64,000 nt of DNA from Acanthosepion pharaonis (GCA_903632075.3 CAHIKZ030004725.1:2190001-2254000); one strand, 5' to 3'; positions 1 to 10,366 are shown, counted from the stretch's first letter. Notes: generated by a model not told the origin, from the letters alone. A program made the numbers and translations.

Positions 1-375
1 TCTTTCTTTCTTTCTTTCTTTTCCTTCCTACCTTTTAATATTTCCTTCTTTTTACCACTTTCTTTCTTTCTCTTTTCCTTCTTTCTATTAACATTTTTCT
101 TTCTTTTTCTTCATTCCGTCATTCTTTCTATTTTTACTATTTTTCTTTCTTTTCGTCATTTCCTTCCTACTTTTTACTATTTCCTTCTTTTTATCACTCT
201 TTCTTTCTCTTTTCCTTCTTTCTTTTAGCAGGTTTTCTTTTCTTCTTCATTCCGTCATTCTTTCCATTGTTACTATATTTACTTCCTTTCTTTCTTTCTT
301 TATTTTATTTCCTTGCTCTCTTTCTTTTTCTTTCCTCTTTTTTTTCTTTCCTCTCGCTTTTGCTTTCCTTATTTC
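1..375. repeat. degenerate (TTTC)n pyrimidine tract
   Basis: Nearly pure pyrimidine strand built on TTTC with interruptions such as TTCCTTCCTACC and TTTACTATTTCC. It runs off the left edge of the window. No coding signal. Confidence 0.9.
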
Positions 376-686
376 ATACAAACATTTAGAAGGATTTTCT
401 TGCTTTTTTTTTCAGCCATTTTCTTGTTAATGTGACATCCTTCAACATAGAGACGGACCTTTTTGGTAGAATCAAAGGTTTGATAAGGAGTGTACGCTAA
501 ATCAAAGTTTTAAGCTGATGATGGCGATGCCAGACAAGCCCCTCATATGAATCACCTCCCCACCTCCTGCTAAAAACCACCTCTGCGAAAAAATGAGTGA
601 TAAAAAGGCTTGAGTGATCTTCTAACGCTTAGCACCTGATTCCCCTTTCAGTCTATAAGTCTGCCCCCGAAAATCTGTAACATCGG
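376..686. other. unassigned intergenic sequence
   Basis: Single-copy-looking sequence of mixed composition with no long frame, no recognised repeat and no splice-like structure. It lies between the pyrimidine tract and a SINE. Confidence 0.5.
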
Positions 687-965
687 GCGTATATAGACAG
701 TTAATTCTGTTCAAACACCGGCTCTAGTACAATCACCGAAGTTAAGCAAGGTAGAGCCTGGTCAGTATCTAGATGAGAAATCATTTGGGAATACCAAGTT
801 CTGCATTCTTGGATGTGCGGGTGGTGTAATGGATAACGGCTCTGATATGTTGATAGGAGGGCCGAGTTTCAATTCCGGTCGGGTTTGCAATATTCCTTTA
901 CATGCAAATATAATTGGGACAACTATGAATCTATCTCATCTCTCCACCTAGCTATAGTTTAATTA
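687..965 (+). mobile_element. composite SINE: 5S rRNA-derived head, tRNA-like unit, short tail
   Basis: About 687-812 resembles 5S rRNA: CACCGAAGTTAAGCAA at about 736-751, AGCCTGGTCAGTA at about 757-769 and GGGAATACC at about 788-796 match the conserved 5S box A/C region in the right order and spacing. It is followed directly by a tRNA-like unit (about 817-888) with an A-box-like TGGTGTAATGG and a B-box-like GAGTTTCAATTCC. A tail with TTTACATGCAAATA follows. The same order of parts occurs in the copy at 56.7-56.9 kb, and the tail matches the SINE at 47.9 kb, so this is a composite family and not a chance junction. 5S-derived and 5S/tRNA chimeric SINEs (SINE3, AmnSINE1 type) are known in vertebrates. 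This copy is diverged and is probably inactive. Confidence 0.8.
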
Positions 966-1158
966 GTATGAATTTTATTAAGAAATCATTATTATCTCCG
1001 AAAATGTCTTACAGTCTAAAAATATTTTCTGGCTTTAAATAATCTGAAAATGGGTGGTAAGCAGTAAGAAAAAAATCATTAAAATTTAAATCTAATTAAT
1101 TCTCTTAAAAATGTAAAGCTTTCATTACTCTTGTTTATTGCCTCTGTTTGCCTCATCA
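966..1158. other. unassigned AT-rich sequence
   Basis: AT-rich sequence with no recognised feature. Confidence 0.4.
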
Positions 1159-1735
1159 TTTCTCTCTCTCCTCTCTCTTTCCTCTCTCACTCTCTTCTCT
1201 CTCCTCTCTCTCTTTCTTTCTTTACTCTCTCCTCTCTCACTCTCCCCTTTCTCTCTCCTCTCTCTTTCTCCTCTTCCTCTCCTCTCTCTTTCTTTCTCTC
1301 CTCTCTCTTCTCTCTCCTCTCTCTCTCCTCTCTCACTCTCCACTCTCTCTCCTCTCTCTCACTCTCCTCTCTCTCACTCTCCTCTCTCTCCTCCCTCTCT
1401 CTTTCTTTCTTTCCTCTCTCTCTCCTCTCTCACTCTCCCCTCTCCTCTCTCTTTCTCTTCTTTCTCTCCTCTCTCTCCCCTCTCTCCCTCCTCCTCTCTT
1501 TCTTTTTTCTCCTCTCTCCTCTCTCCCCTCTCCTCTCCTCTTTCTCCTCTCCCTCTCCTCTCGTTCTTTCTTTCTCTCCTCTCTCTCTCCTCTCTCTCTT
1601 TCTTTCTCTCCTCTCTCTCTCCTCTCTCTCACTCTCCTCTCTCTCTTTCTTTCCTCTCTCCTCTCTCCCCTCTCTCTCTCTCCTCTCTCTCTCTCTTTCT
1701 TTCTCTCCTCTCTCTATCCTCTCTCTCTCTGTACT
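1159..1735. repeat. CTCTCC/CTCTTTCTTT pyrimidine satellite
   Basis: Almost exclusively C and T on the plus strand, with repeated CTCTCTCTCCTCTCTC and CTTTCTTTCTCTCC blocks. All six frames translate to Ser/Leu- or Arg/Glu-rich low complexity; these are not proteins. Confidence 0.95.
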
Positions 1736-2040
1736 TTTATCTGGCTAAGATCTATCTCAGCCTTTTTCTTACTATCTTTCTTTTTTCAACTACCTTGTCG
1801 TCTGCATCCCAGACAGACTTCCTTCCGGATGAATAGTAGTAGACTCATGTTAACTGGAAACGTGTCGACCTTTTACCCGGTTGTAAACTGAGCCTATGTC
1901 TACCTTTTTCTGACGCTAGTGTAATCCGGACTAATATGTACCTTATTAATCCTAGTGTAGAGCTGACCTACGCCTACCTACACACTGATATTTGAACAAT
2001 GTATATGTCTACCTATTTACTGATATTTGAAAAAAAGATA
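1736..2040. other. unassigned sequence before a pogo-like element
   Basis: Contains short repeated phrases (ACTGATATTTGAA occurs twice near 1984 and 2020) but nothing I can assign. Confidence 0.4.
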
Positions 2041-2042
2041 TA

Positions 2043-2775
2043 CAGTAGCATCCCTCATATCCAGAATCCCGCATATCCGGAATGCCTCATATCCGGACAT
2101 GATTTTGATGTGTATATTTTGACTATTTGGGTGATATGTAACTGATTTGGAATTTCTGTTTTTCAGGAAATTTACTTTGGATAATTGCTTATGCTTATTT
2201 CACCCTAATTGGCTTGTATTGGTGCAAAAGATGGAAAGGGTGACAACGAGTCGCATCTGCAACAAAATAACGATGAGATGTATGATTGTGATGAAGCTAG
2301 GACTGAAATTGAAAAAGCTATTGAAATGGTTGTCAGTTTTATGGAAAGAATGCCAGCATTCAGCTATGACGATACGCGCGCAGAGTTAAAAAGTGCCTTT
2401 CATTTAAAAAAAAATTCAAGAACAAAAGTAAAACGAAATGCGGAAAAAGTTGAGAATGACATTAGAAGAAAAAGAATCATCATGCAACAGCGATTAAAAA
2501 AATCTTCGTTGCATTGTTTTGCATATGTGGCATACTTAATTAAATGAATTTTCTTTAACATTACATAATTTATTTTTTTTCCTTACAACCAATTCCGTTA
2601 TATTTCACTCACCATTAGCTTATTTTGTTTTCTATAAAAAAAACATTGAAAATAAATGTTAAAACTGATTTAATCCTTTTATTTTAATCTAAATATAACC
2701 CCTCATATCCGGACTTTGTAACCAATTCCTCATATCCGGAATTCCTTCTTAGTCCGGTTGTCAGGGATTCTATTG
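2043..2775 (+). mobile_element. pogo/Tigger-like non-autonomous DNA transposon, copy 1
   Basis: Flanked by TA at 2041-2042 and 2776-2777, the target duplication expected of the Tc1/mariner/pogo superfamily. The terminal inverted repeats begin CAGTAGCATCCCT (left) and, read inward from the right, CAATAGAATCCCT. Just inside the ends are several CTCATATCCGGA-type motifs: three on the left, two on the right, all in the same orientation. The interior (about 2209-2547) encodes a Lys/Arg-rich remnant with VSFMERMPAFSYDD and QQRLKKSS that resembles the C-terminal tail of Tigger/jerky-type transposases. The catalytic domain is absent. A second copy lies at 4479-5220. Confidence 0.75.
2209..2547 (+). 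pseudogene. pogo/Tigger-like transposase C-terminal remnant
   Basis: An open stretch of about 110 codons inside the first pogo-like element. It is hydrophilic, with a helix-rich Glu/Lys segment and a basic C-terminus (RRKRIIMQQRLKK). A shifted, shorter equivalent exists in the second copy at about 4660-4975, where the segment GTCAGTTTTATGGAAAGAA is nearly identical. No DDE catalytic motifs and no DNA-binding domain are present, so it cannot supply transposition. Assignment to the pogo/Tigger C-terminal tail is inferred from the element ends and general composition. It could instead be unrelated filler carried by a non-autonomous element. Confidence 0.4.
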
Positions 2776-2869
2776 TATTTTAAGTTTCACCAGAAACCAG
2801 GAAAATCAACCGAAATATATATGTAAAAAATAAATGAAAGAAATCCTTAAGCAAGAACATTCGTTATCT
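2776..2869. other. unassigned spacer
   Basis: Short spacer between the DNA transposon and a LINE 3' fragment. Confidence 0.4.
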
Positions 2870-3330
2870 TTAATTGATTTTGCATAATCGAATAATTTTA
2901 GCCCAGCTCCTATCAATATAGCACTACGGTTACATCGATCAATTTCAACAGTGGAATTATGAGACCTAACTGTCAACTTGGTACTGAATTTAAATTCTGG
3001 AAGTCCAGGTCCCAACTAGGAAAATTCATCAGAACAATTAACGCGTGAAAGTATTTATAGAAATGGCAAGGACAAGCTACGTGACGGGGATGAGAAAGGA
3101 AATGAAGATGAGTTGCCAGGTCAGGATCTATAATATTGCTGAATAGTCAAGAATCTCTAGATATGAAACCAAACCAGACGTGACAACAATATTCGATGCA
3201 CGGATGAATGATAGATATATCAGATAGATTCTAGCGAGGAAAATTGTCTAGCACCATATAGTGGGCCAACTTTCCTATCCACAGACTGAGCAATTGATTG
3301 AATATAATTATTTAACTCCATGTGAGTAAA
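2870..3330 (-). mobile_element. 3' fragment of a Jockey-like LINE
   Basis: Read on the minus strand, this encodes the end of the LINE pol protein (residues such as TVRSHNS followed by CNR at about 2930-3000) and then a 3' untranslated part. The 3' part aligns with 12.12-12.52 kb (shared ATGAAAGTATTTATAGAAA and AGATAGATTCT) and in the opposite orientation with 28.88-29.19 kb. The motif order SHNFTDE...RCNR is the extreme C-terminus of the same family at 28.99 kb. Strongly 5' truncated, as is common for LINEs. Confidence 0.65.
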
Positions 3331-3358
3331 AAAAACAAAAAAAAAAAAAAAAAAAAAG
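3330..3358. repeat. poly-A tract
   Basis: About 28 A residues with one C interruption. Confidence 0.9.
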
Positions 3359-3435
3359 CAAGAAGGCGAAGGGTGTGGCCCTCCTGGAAGTTAAGATGAT
3401 TAATAACAGTTTCTGTCTATATCTCTGAGATCAGG

Positions 3436-3500
3436 TATTATGATTACTTGTATTATTTACATTATTCGGACTGTTATCGTCATCTTCGTTGCCATATTCA
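3436..3500 (-). mobile_element. short terminal fragment of a foldback/Penelope-like repeat
   Basis: The sequence around TTATTTACATTATTCGGACTG and CATCTTCGTTGCCATATTC matches the arms at 31.95-32.0 kb and (inverted) at 32.37-32.43 kb. Only the outer part is present. It ends shortly before a GAAA tract. Confidence 0.5.
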
Positions 3501-3514
3501 AGGACACATGGGTC

Positions 3515-3977
3515 AGAGAGAAAGAAAGACAAGCACAAAAGAAATAAAAAAAGAAAAGAAAGAAAGAAAGAAAGACAAGTACAAAAGAAAGACAAGAAGA
3601 GAAAGAAATCAAAAAACAGTAAGAAAGAAAGAATAGGCTAAAGAAAGAATGAACGAAGGTAAGAGAGAAAGTGAGAGAAAGAAAGAAAGAAAGAAAGAAA
3701 GTAGAAACGAATGAAGAGAGAAAGACTGAAAAATAGAAAGAAGGAACCAAAGAAAGAAAGAGGGAATGAAAAAGTTGTATCAAAAGGAGAAAAATATATA
3801 GAAAGGACGAAGAAAAATTTAGAGAAAAAATGCAAAAAGAAAGAAAAAAGAAAAATGAAAAAAAACATATCAAGAAGAAAGAAAACAATAAATGAGGAAG
3901 AAAAAGAACGAGGCATACAGGAAAAGAAAAGTCATAAATAAAGATAGGAAGGAAAGAATGGAGGGAGGGAGGGAGCA

Positions 3978-4013
<36 letters not shown>

Positions 4014-4018
4014 AGATA
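3515..4018. repeat. (GAAA)n purine tract
   Basis: Plus strand is dominated by GAAA and AAGA runs. Lys/Arg-rich plus-strand and Phe/Ser/Leu-rich minus-strand frames arise from the repeat. Confidence 0.95.
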
Positions 4019-4259
4019 GTAATCTTAACGTAAGACAAATGAGAATTGAATACAAAGTATCAAGTTACCAAAAAGTCCCTTTCGTTCTGAAAAAAAATTG
4101 GTACAAAGTAACAGAGTCGCTTAATCAGCACTTTAAAAGCGTGGGATCTCTTACCTTGCCTTTTTATGACATCATATCATAAGAGCAGTGAGTGAGAAAG
4201 CGAAAATGGCTTCTGGCTTACATGCTAAGCAACGGTGATTTAATCCTAGGAAACATTCG

Positions 4260-4261
<2 letters not shown>

Positions 4262-4328
<67 letters not shown>
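4262..4328. repeat. (CA)n microsatellite
   Basis: Uninterrupted CA dinucleotides, about 33 units. Confidence 0.97.
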
Positions 4329-4332
<4 letters not shown>

Positions 4333-4478
4333 AAATGTGTAAATCTATACGTGTACCGTTTTTTATTATTTTTTTTTTATTTCTATTTGATTTCTTTAGA
4401 TTTCTTTACAATTTCAAATCCGATTTGTTGATGTGGGGATTTCTGAATACCACATTATCTTGTGGTTTCTAGTATATA

Positions 4479-5220
4479 GAGTAAAATCCCTCATATCCGG
4501 ATTTCCTAATATCCAGAGTACCTCATATCCGGAATCCCGCATATCCGGACATGACTTTGATGTGTATATTTGAACTATTTGGGTAATATGTAACTGTTTT
4601 AAAATATCTGTTTTTCAGGGAATTTACCTTGTATATTTGCTTATGCATATTTCACACTAATGGCTTATATTGTTGCAAAAGATGATGGGAATGAGAGGAA
4701 AAAATGAAACATCTGCAACAAAATAGCGACGAGATACATGATTGTGATGAAACCAGGACTTAAATTGAAAAAGCTATTGAAAAGGTTGTCAGTTTTATGG
4801 AAAGAAAGCCAGCATTCAGCTATGACGATTGCAATAACGTACGCAGATTTAAAAAGTGTCTTTCGTTTAAAAAAATTTCAAGAACAAAAACGAAATGCGG
4901 AAAAAGTTGAGAATGACATTAGAAGAGAAAAAATCATCATGCAACAGCGATTAAATAATTCTCGTTGCATTATTTGATCTGCCTACGTGACATACGTCCA
5001 TTAACATTACATAATTTATTTCTTTTTCCTTAAAATAAATTCCATTATATTTCACTCCCCATTAGCTTATTTTGTTTACTATAAAACATCGAAAATAAAT
5101 GTTAAACATGATTTCAGTTTTTTTATTTTAATCAAAATATAACCCCCTTATATCCGGATTTTGTAATCAATTCCTCATATCCGGAAAGCCTTCTTAGTCC
5201 GGTTGTCAGGGATTCTGCTG
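4479..5220 (+). mobile_element. pogo/Tigger-like non-autonomous DNA transposon, copy 2
   Basis: TA flanks at 4477-4478 and 5221-5222. The ends GAGTAAAATCCCT and, inward from the right, CAGCAGAATCCCT match copy 1. Internal sequence, including the Lys-rich coding remnant and the directly oriented ATATCCGGA motifs near both ends, is colinear with copy 1 and similar in length (742 versus 733 bp). Small indels shift the coding remnant's frame. Confidence 0.75.
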
Positions 5221-5222
5221 TA

Positions 5223-5560
5223 TAATATTTTAAAAGTAAATGTTATTAAAGACAACAGACATTTCTTTTGATTAATTTTATTGATTGATTTTTCCAAATT
5301 ACAAATAATCCTTCTCAGATAAGGAGAAAATTCCGTCAGAAATTCACATCGAAAGAAATATGGCCCAAACTTTTGACTTTCTTAAGTCATTCATCAGCGT
5401 ATGTAGAGACAAATGGTGACCTTTCTAGAACTTGTTTAGTGTAGAGACGTGGCTAAAGTGTGTTGTGACTTAGGCAATGTGTGATGGGTGGGAGTGAGTG
5501 AATATTTATTTTTTTTCAACCAAAATTAACTTAAAAGTTCAGAGAAATTTTCTTAAAGTA
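5223..5560 (-). mobile_element. possible Penelope-like terminus with decayed hammerhead-like motif
   Basis: On the minus strand CTGATGA (5391-5397) is followed by a stem TGACTT...AAGTCA and then AAAAG where GAAA would be expected. Layout resembles the hammerhead-like motifs in Penelope-like termini elsewhere in the window, but G12 is lost and stem III is not evident. Treated as a decayed relic. Confidence 0.3.
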
Positions 5561-6060
5561 ATTTTCACACTTTACAAGGCCCGGGGCCACTCGAGGTAGA
5601 GAGTTACGTTAGGAGGCAATTTGTGCGGATTGGAGTGAAAGATAATGGTTAACTCTAGACTTGAACAGGTTAAAATTGTAGTGATCGGGAAAACACCCTC
5701 TTGGGTGTCGGATCTACGGAACAGTGGTCTTCGGAAAGAAGCTGTTCGACTGGAACTTACTTCTCACCAATGGAATACGGATGGAATGTGGGTTGTTTGT
5801 TACAATGTACCTAGCATGGTGGGTCCGGGCTGTGAAGCTTAGAACTGGTGGAACTAACGAATGTAGCTCGTCTGAGCACTTTCTATGGAATTAGTGGCAG
5901 AAAAATGAGAGGATTACGACATCTCGTTTGTGAGAAATGGGTTTTAAAGTGGAAAATAATTTGTCACCCACAAGGACTTGAAGATGGTTTTGGACTCTAT
6001 GAGAACTGGAAAGTGAGGGCTGGGCAGCTCCAGTCCAAATATGACAGCAGTTCTCCCTTT
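5561..6060. other. unassigned, moderately GC-richer stretch with two short open frames
   Basis: Two adjacent plus-strand open stretches (about 5645-5842 and 5848-6063) of balanced amino-acid composition in different frames. No motif, homologous repeat in the window, splice site pair or polyadenylation signal convinces me that this is an exon. It may be part of an unrecognised element. Confidence 0.3.
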
Positions 6061-7041
6061 TAGGCCTGGGTAGAGGATAGCACGCGGAGTCAGGTACTTA
6101 CTGGAGCGGTACAGTTAACTGACCATTTTTCCTGCATCTTTAGCGATAGATCGTATTTACGAGTTCCCCTTGAGGTCAGGTGCGACTCTGAGGACCAATA
6201 TTCTCTCCAGGCATGGAACCTCCCTGAGAGAACCTCCATTCTTCGTGATTGGTGCTAGTTCGGTGTCTGATTACCAATGATGGAATATAATGAGTTTGGT
6301 TTTTGAGACATTGAATATAACCAACCAATTTTTTCTGCACTAAGATGTTAGAGCTAGATCAAAGGATAGATCAACTGCCAGTCTCTGGTCATTTTGAATT
6401 TTGGAGGTTCACCCACATACCATTGTATCATCATCATAGATATTCAGAAATATACTCTTAGGCAAGTGGTAGTTCAGGGTCTGATCGGCAAGGTAGAATG
6501 TAGCTAGTTTTGTTTTCAAGCACTGAATATAACTAACCAGTTTTTGAATCAAACTCACCACAAGTAAGGTGGTAAAGCCACTAAGGCACAAGTGAAAGCA
6601 CAGTGAAATTGGGACAAATATGACAAGAGTACTCCATTTTTGGTCTGCCCTGACTCTTATAAAGGTAAAGGATAGCAGGAGAAGTCATGTACTTACAGTA
6701 GAGGTGCTGGGAACTGACCATTTTTCATGCCTCTTTAATGATGGCTTGCAATATAGGAGTTCCAATATTTGAGTTGGGTTTGAGGCTGAATAGTAGCTCA
6801 AAGTACGGGGCCTCCCTAAGGGGAACATTCATTCATTGATGGTCATTCAAGGTCTGATGATGGAATTTAAGTAGATTGGTTTTTGAAACATTGAATATAA
6901 CCAGCTAGTTTTTTTTTTTCTGCACTAAGATGTTAGAGCTAGATCGGAGGATAGATCAACTGCCAATCTCTGGTCATTTTGAATTTTGGAGGTTCATCCA
7001 CATACCATTGTATAATCATCATAGATATTCAGAAATATACG
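6061..7041 (-). mobile_element. two repeated 3' pieces of a Jockey-like LINE
   Basis: 6061-6440 and 6650-7040 are colinear with each other and with 7456-7810 and 60.30-60.60 kb. Shared phrases include ACTGACCATTTTTC, CATTGAATATAACCA and AGAGCTAGATC. Read on the minus strand, the intact counterpart at 60.4 kb encodes the RT C-terminal side (SKTLDG...LVTFNASKTKLITF), so these are degraded pieces of the same region. Between them sits a segment beginning AAGCCACTAAGGCACAAGTG that belongs to the 3' part of the LINE. Confidence 0.6.
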
Positions 7042-7189
7042 CCCACCCACGCATGCACGCGCGCACACACACACATGCATAAAAATCTAGCTACTTATAT
7101 ATATAAGACATTAAGTTCCCTTTCACATAATATTCATTAAATGTAGTAATAGTAGTAGTGGTGGTGGTAATAATAATAATTTTTTTAAT

Positions 7190-7301
7190 CGAATTCACCC
7201 CAAGCAAGGTAATAAAGCCACTAAGGCACAAGTGAAAACACAACGAAACTGGGACAAATATGGCAACAGTGCTCCATTTTCTGTCTGATCTGGTTCTTAT
7301 A
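7190..7301 (-). mobile_element. Jockey-like LINE 3' segment, left of a SINE insertion
   Basis: AAGCCACTAAGGCACAAGTG and TGGGACAAATATG match 6555-6650, and the sequence continues on the far side of the SINE at 7456. Its last 18 bases (7284-7301) form the left copy of the SINE target duplication. Confidence 0.65.
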
Positions 7302-7437
7302 GTTATTTTCCAAGCGTAGCTTAGATGTGGTATAAGGCTGAAAGTATGGGGCACCCAGTGAGAATCGAACTCACTACTTAGTCGTAGTTGTTCTAGCGAG
7401 TCAAGCTTGTTGACCATTACACCACCTCGAGGTGCCC
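7302..7437 (-). mobile_element. tRNA-derived SINE flanked by an 18-bp target duplication
   Basis: Minus strand starts with GGGCACCTCGAGGTGGTGTAA and contains a B-box-like GAGTTCGATTCTC. It ends near CTTGGAAAATAAC. It is flanked by TCTGATCTGGTTCTTATA (7284-7301) and TCTGATATGATTCTTATA (7438-7455), an 18-bp target duplication with two differences. The same SINE family sits at 21,849-21,976 with a perfect 17-bp duplication. Insertion is into Jockey-like LINE sequence, giving the relative age order. Confidence 0.85.
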
Positions 7438-7810
7438 TCTGATATGATTCTTATAAGATAGCAGGAGGAGTCAATTATTTACTGGAGGGGTACTGGGAAT
7501 CGACCATTTTTCATGCCTCTTTAGCGATGGATCGCAGTATACGAGTTTGCACTTGAGAGCTGGTTTGAGTCTGAGGCCCAGTATTCTCTCTAGGCACGGT
7601 GGCTCTTTGAGGGGACATCCTTCTTCGCGACTGGCGGTAGTCGGGGGTCCGATCGGCCATGATGGAATGTAACTAGTTTGGTCTTTGAGGCATTGAATGA
7701 ACCAGCCGGTCCCCCTCCCCCAATGGGTAGTTTGTGCAAGATCGGAAGAGAGATCAGTTACCAATCTCAAACCATCAAGAGTTTTAGAGGTGCGCTCGAA
7801 TATAGTCATA
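7438..7810 (-). mobile_element. Jockey-like LINE RT C-terminal piece
   Basis: Minus-strand frame contains SKTLDGLRLVTDLSSDLAQ followed by a degenerate Trp-Gly-rich stretch, colinear with 60,357-60,575 where the wording is SKTLDGHRLATDLSSDLAQ. This is the segment just downstream of the RT YADD motif in Jockey-group LINEs. Frameshifted after about 60 residues. Confidence 0.7.
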
Positions 7811-7849
7811 ACATCGGCATATAAAGAGAGAGGGAGAACAATAAAATCT

Positions 7850-7851
7850 CG

Positions 7852-7887
<36 letters not shown>

Positions 7888-8241
7888 AAGAGAGCGCGTT
7901 CGTTAAAAGCACAGAGAGATAGAGACTGAAAGTTCAATAAAAGCTCAGGGAGGCAGAGAGAGAGAGAGATAAAATCTCAAAGAGAGTGAAAGTGCAATAA
8001 AAGCTGAGAGAGATAGAGAGGGAGAGAGAAAGTACGATAAAAATTCAGAGAGATAGATAGAGAACGATAAAAACGTAATGAGAGAGACAGAAAGAGAGAC
8101 AGTGCGATAAAATCCCAATGAGAGAGATAGAGAGAGAGAGAGAGAATGTGATAACAAGATAGAGATCTATAAAAGCTCAGTGAGAGAGCGAGAAAGAGGG
8201 AGACCGGGAAAGAGATTACTATAAAAGTTCAGTGTCTGTGA

Positions 8242-8272
<31 letters not shown>

Positions 8273-8390
8273 CGATAAAAGCTCAGTGAGAGAGAGAGGA
8301 AGAGGGAGAGAGAGAGAGATAAACGCTCAGTGAAAGTGAGTGAGTGGGTGAGAGAGAGAGAAAGCGAGAGAGAGAGTGATAAAAACTTAA
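7850..8390. repeat. GA-rich minisatellite with GATAAAAGCTCAGTGAGAGA unit
   Basis: GAGAGA dinucleotide tracts are punctuated about ten times by variants of GATAAAAGCTCAGTGAGAGA, giving an irregular unit of roughly 45-60 bp. Preceded by a short GT tract at about 7852-7871. Confidence 0.85.
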
Positions 8391-8486
8391 AAAGCTTAAA
8401 ATGACTTGAAATTTCTCAGAAACACCGTCCCGTTCATCCGATGAAGACAGTTATTTTTTTTATATTGAGCACTTTATTTGCAAAAA

Positions 8487-8490
<4 letters not shown>

Positions 8491-8531
<41 letters not shown>
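8491..8531. repeat. (TA)n microsatellite
   Basis: Pure TA. Confidence 0.97.
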
Positions 8532-8534
<3 letters not shown>

Positions 8535-8825
8535 CATTTGAATTGGTGGCTTTTACCTAGGTTCAATATATCAAAATCTTCAAGAATGAAGTACGTAGTA
8601 CTTGAGTACACATATGTACTGGTTCATCTGTTTTAATGTCTGCGTATTAATATTTGGTGCTCTTTAACTAAGGATAGTCATTCCACGAAATCACAAAAGA
8701 CCATTGAATTCCGTAAGATTTGTTTCTGGCAGTGTGTGAAAGTTTAACCGGAAAAAGGCTGGAAGTTTCTAGAAATATCCAAATAAAATTATTCCCCAGA
8801 AGGTTTGTCTTGTTTCTCTCCGGTG
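8532..8825. other. unassigned sequence
   Basis: No recognised feature. Confidence 0.4.
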
Positions 8826-9562
8826 ATATTTTTTTTTGCTTCTTTCTTTGTTACTTTCTTTGTTTCTTTGTTTCTTGTTTCTTTCTTTGTTTCTTCTTTG
8901 TTGCTTCTTTCTTTGTTTCTTTGTTTCTTTCTTTGTTTCTTTTTTGATGCTTCTTTCTTTGTTTTTTTTTTCCTTGTTTCTTTCTTTGTTTCTTTTTTTA
9001 TGCTTCTTTCTTTGTTTCTTTTTTCTTGTTTCTTTCTTTGTTTCTTTTTTTTGTTTCTTTCTTTGTTGCTTTCTTTCTTTTTTTGTTTTTTTTCTTTGTT
9101 TCTTTCTTTTGTTTCTTTTTTGATTCGTTTTTTTTCTTTTTTCTTATTTCTTTCTTTGTTTCTTTTTTTCTTTCTTTGTTTTGTCCTTTTTTTTTTTTTG
9201 TTTGTTCTTTTTCTTGTTTTTATTTTTTCTTCTTTTTCTTTTGTTTCTTTGTTTTTGTTTCTTTCTTTGTTTTTTTTTCTTTATTTCTTTGTTTTTTGTT
9301 TCTTTCTTTGTTTTTTTTCTTGTTTCTTTCTTTCTTTGTTTCTTTTTTCTTTTCTTTTTTTGATTTTTGTTTTTTCTTTGTCCTTTTTTGTTGTTTCTCA
9401 TTTTTTTTTATTTTTTTTGTTTTCTTTGTTTCATTTCTTTATTTGTTCGTTTCTTTCTTTGTTTCCTCCTTCTCCTTTTTTTTCAATCATTTCTTCGTTT
9501 TCTTTTCTTCTATTTAATTTTGTTCTTCTTCTTCTTCTTTTTTTTTTTTTTTTTCTTCTGCT
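8826..9562. repeat. (TTTCTTTG)n satellite
   Basis: Plus strand built from TTTCTTTG/TTTCTTTTTT units. It yields Phe/Leu/Ser frames with a spurious hydrophobic look. It grades into a T-rich tail and a run of TTC near 9525-9560. Confidence 0.95.
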
Positions 9563-9816
9563 GGAAAAGCAAAAGAAAAACTTTTATTTTAACATTTTAT
9601 TTTAACATTTTAACATTAAAAAAAATACCGACCAAGAAGAATATTTAGGAGCAATGGCTTCTCGTCAAAAACTTAAAATCTAGGAACCAACTTTCGGAAA
9701 CACTTCGTGTAAACCTCACAAAGATGTGTCGGGTGTCCTTTGGCTGTCAAAGTCAGTGATTATCACAAGGTAACCAGAGAATTCTGAAAAGTCAGAACTT
9801 GGCCCAGTTCACGTGG

Positions 9817-9852
<36 letters not shown>

Positions 9853-10145
9853 CAAAAAAGCATCAGGGACATGCGAGATGTCTGATGTTCTACTTGAACT
9901 CCCAGATGGAAACTGGGGTGGTTTCGGGAACCAATGCTAAATAATGATCGTTTGTGGGGGAGAAAAAAATAAATAAAAAAAATATAATATCGCTTAGATG
10001 TCAGGTGACGTTTCATCGTAGCGAAAGGTGTTGGAAGGATCTACATATTTCGAGGGTCTTCCGGCAATCTTAATGCCTGCAAAGATTGAATTAAAGCCCC
10101 TTTAAAGACCCCCCCCAATTCCAAGCTCTACCCCCCTAGGTACGT
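9563..10145. other. unassigned sequence with a short TA tract
   Basis: Contains TA at 9821-9850, a C run at 10,110-10,117 and otherwise nothing I can assign. Confidence 0.4.

Positions 10146-10177
<32 letters not shown>
10146..10177. repeat. (CA)n microsatellite
   Basis: Pure CA. Confidence 0.95.
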
Positions 10178-10179
<2 letters not shown>

Positions 10180-10271
10180 CCGGAGGATCAAACAACATAT
10201 TTTCTTATTCGAGTCGAGATCATTTGTCACCTTCTCCTACACGTACAAGAAAACAAATTCACACACACCAA

Positions 10272-10275
<4 letters not shown>

Positions 10276-10362
<87 letters not shown>
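10276..10362. repeat. (TA)n microsatellite
   Basis: About 43 TA units. Confidence 0.97.

Positions 10363-10366
<4 letters not shown>

Noticed and set aside
687..812. Functional 5S rRNA gene
   Set aside because: Too diverged, no T-run terminator after the 5S part, and joined to a tRNA-like unit as in a second copy; a SINE head.
1131..1891. Ser/Leu-rich and Arg/Glu-rich open frames
   Set aside because: Translation of CTCTCC pyrimidine satellite in all phases.
8805..9605. 266-codon hydrophobic frame resembling a membrane protein
   Set aside because: Direct product of the TTTCTTTG repeat.
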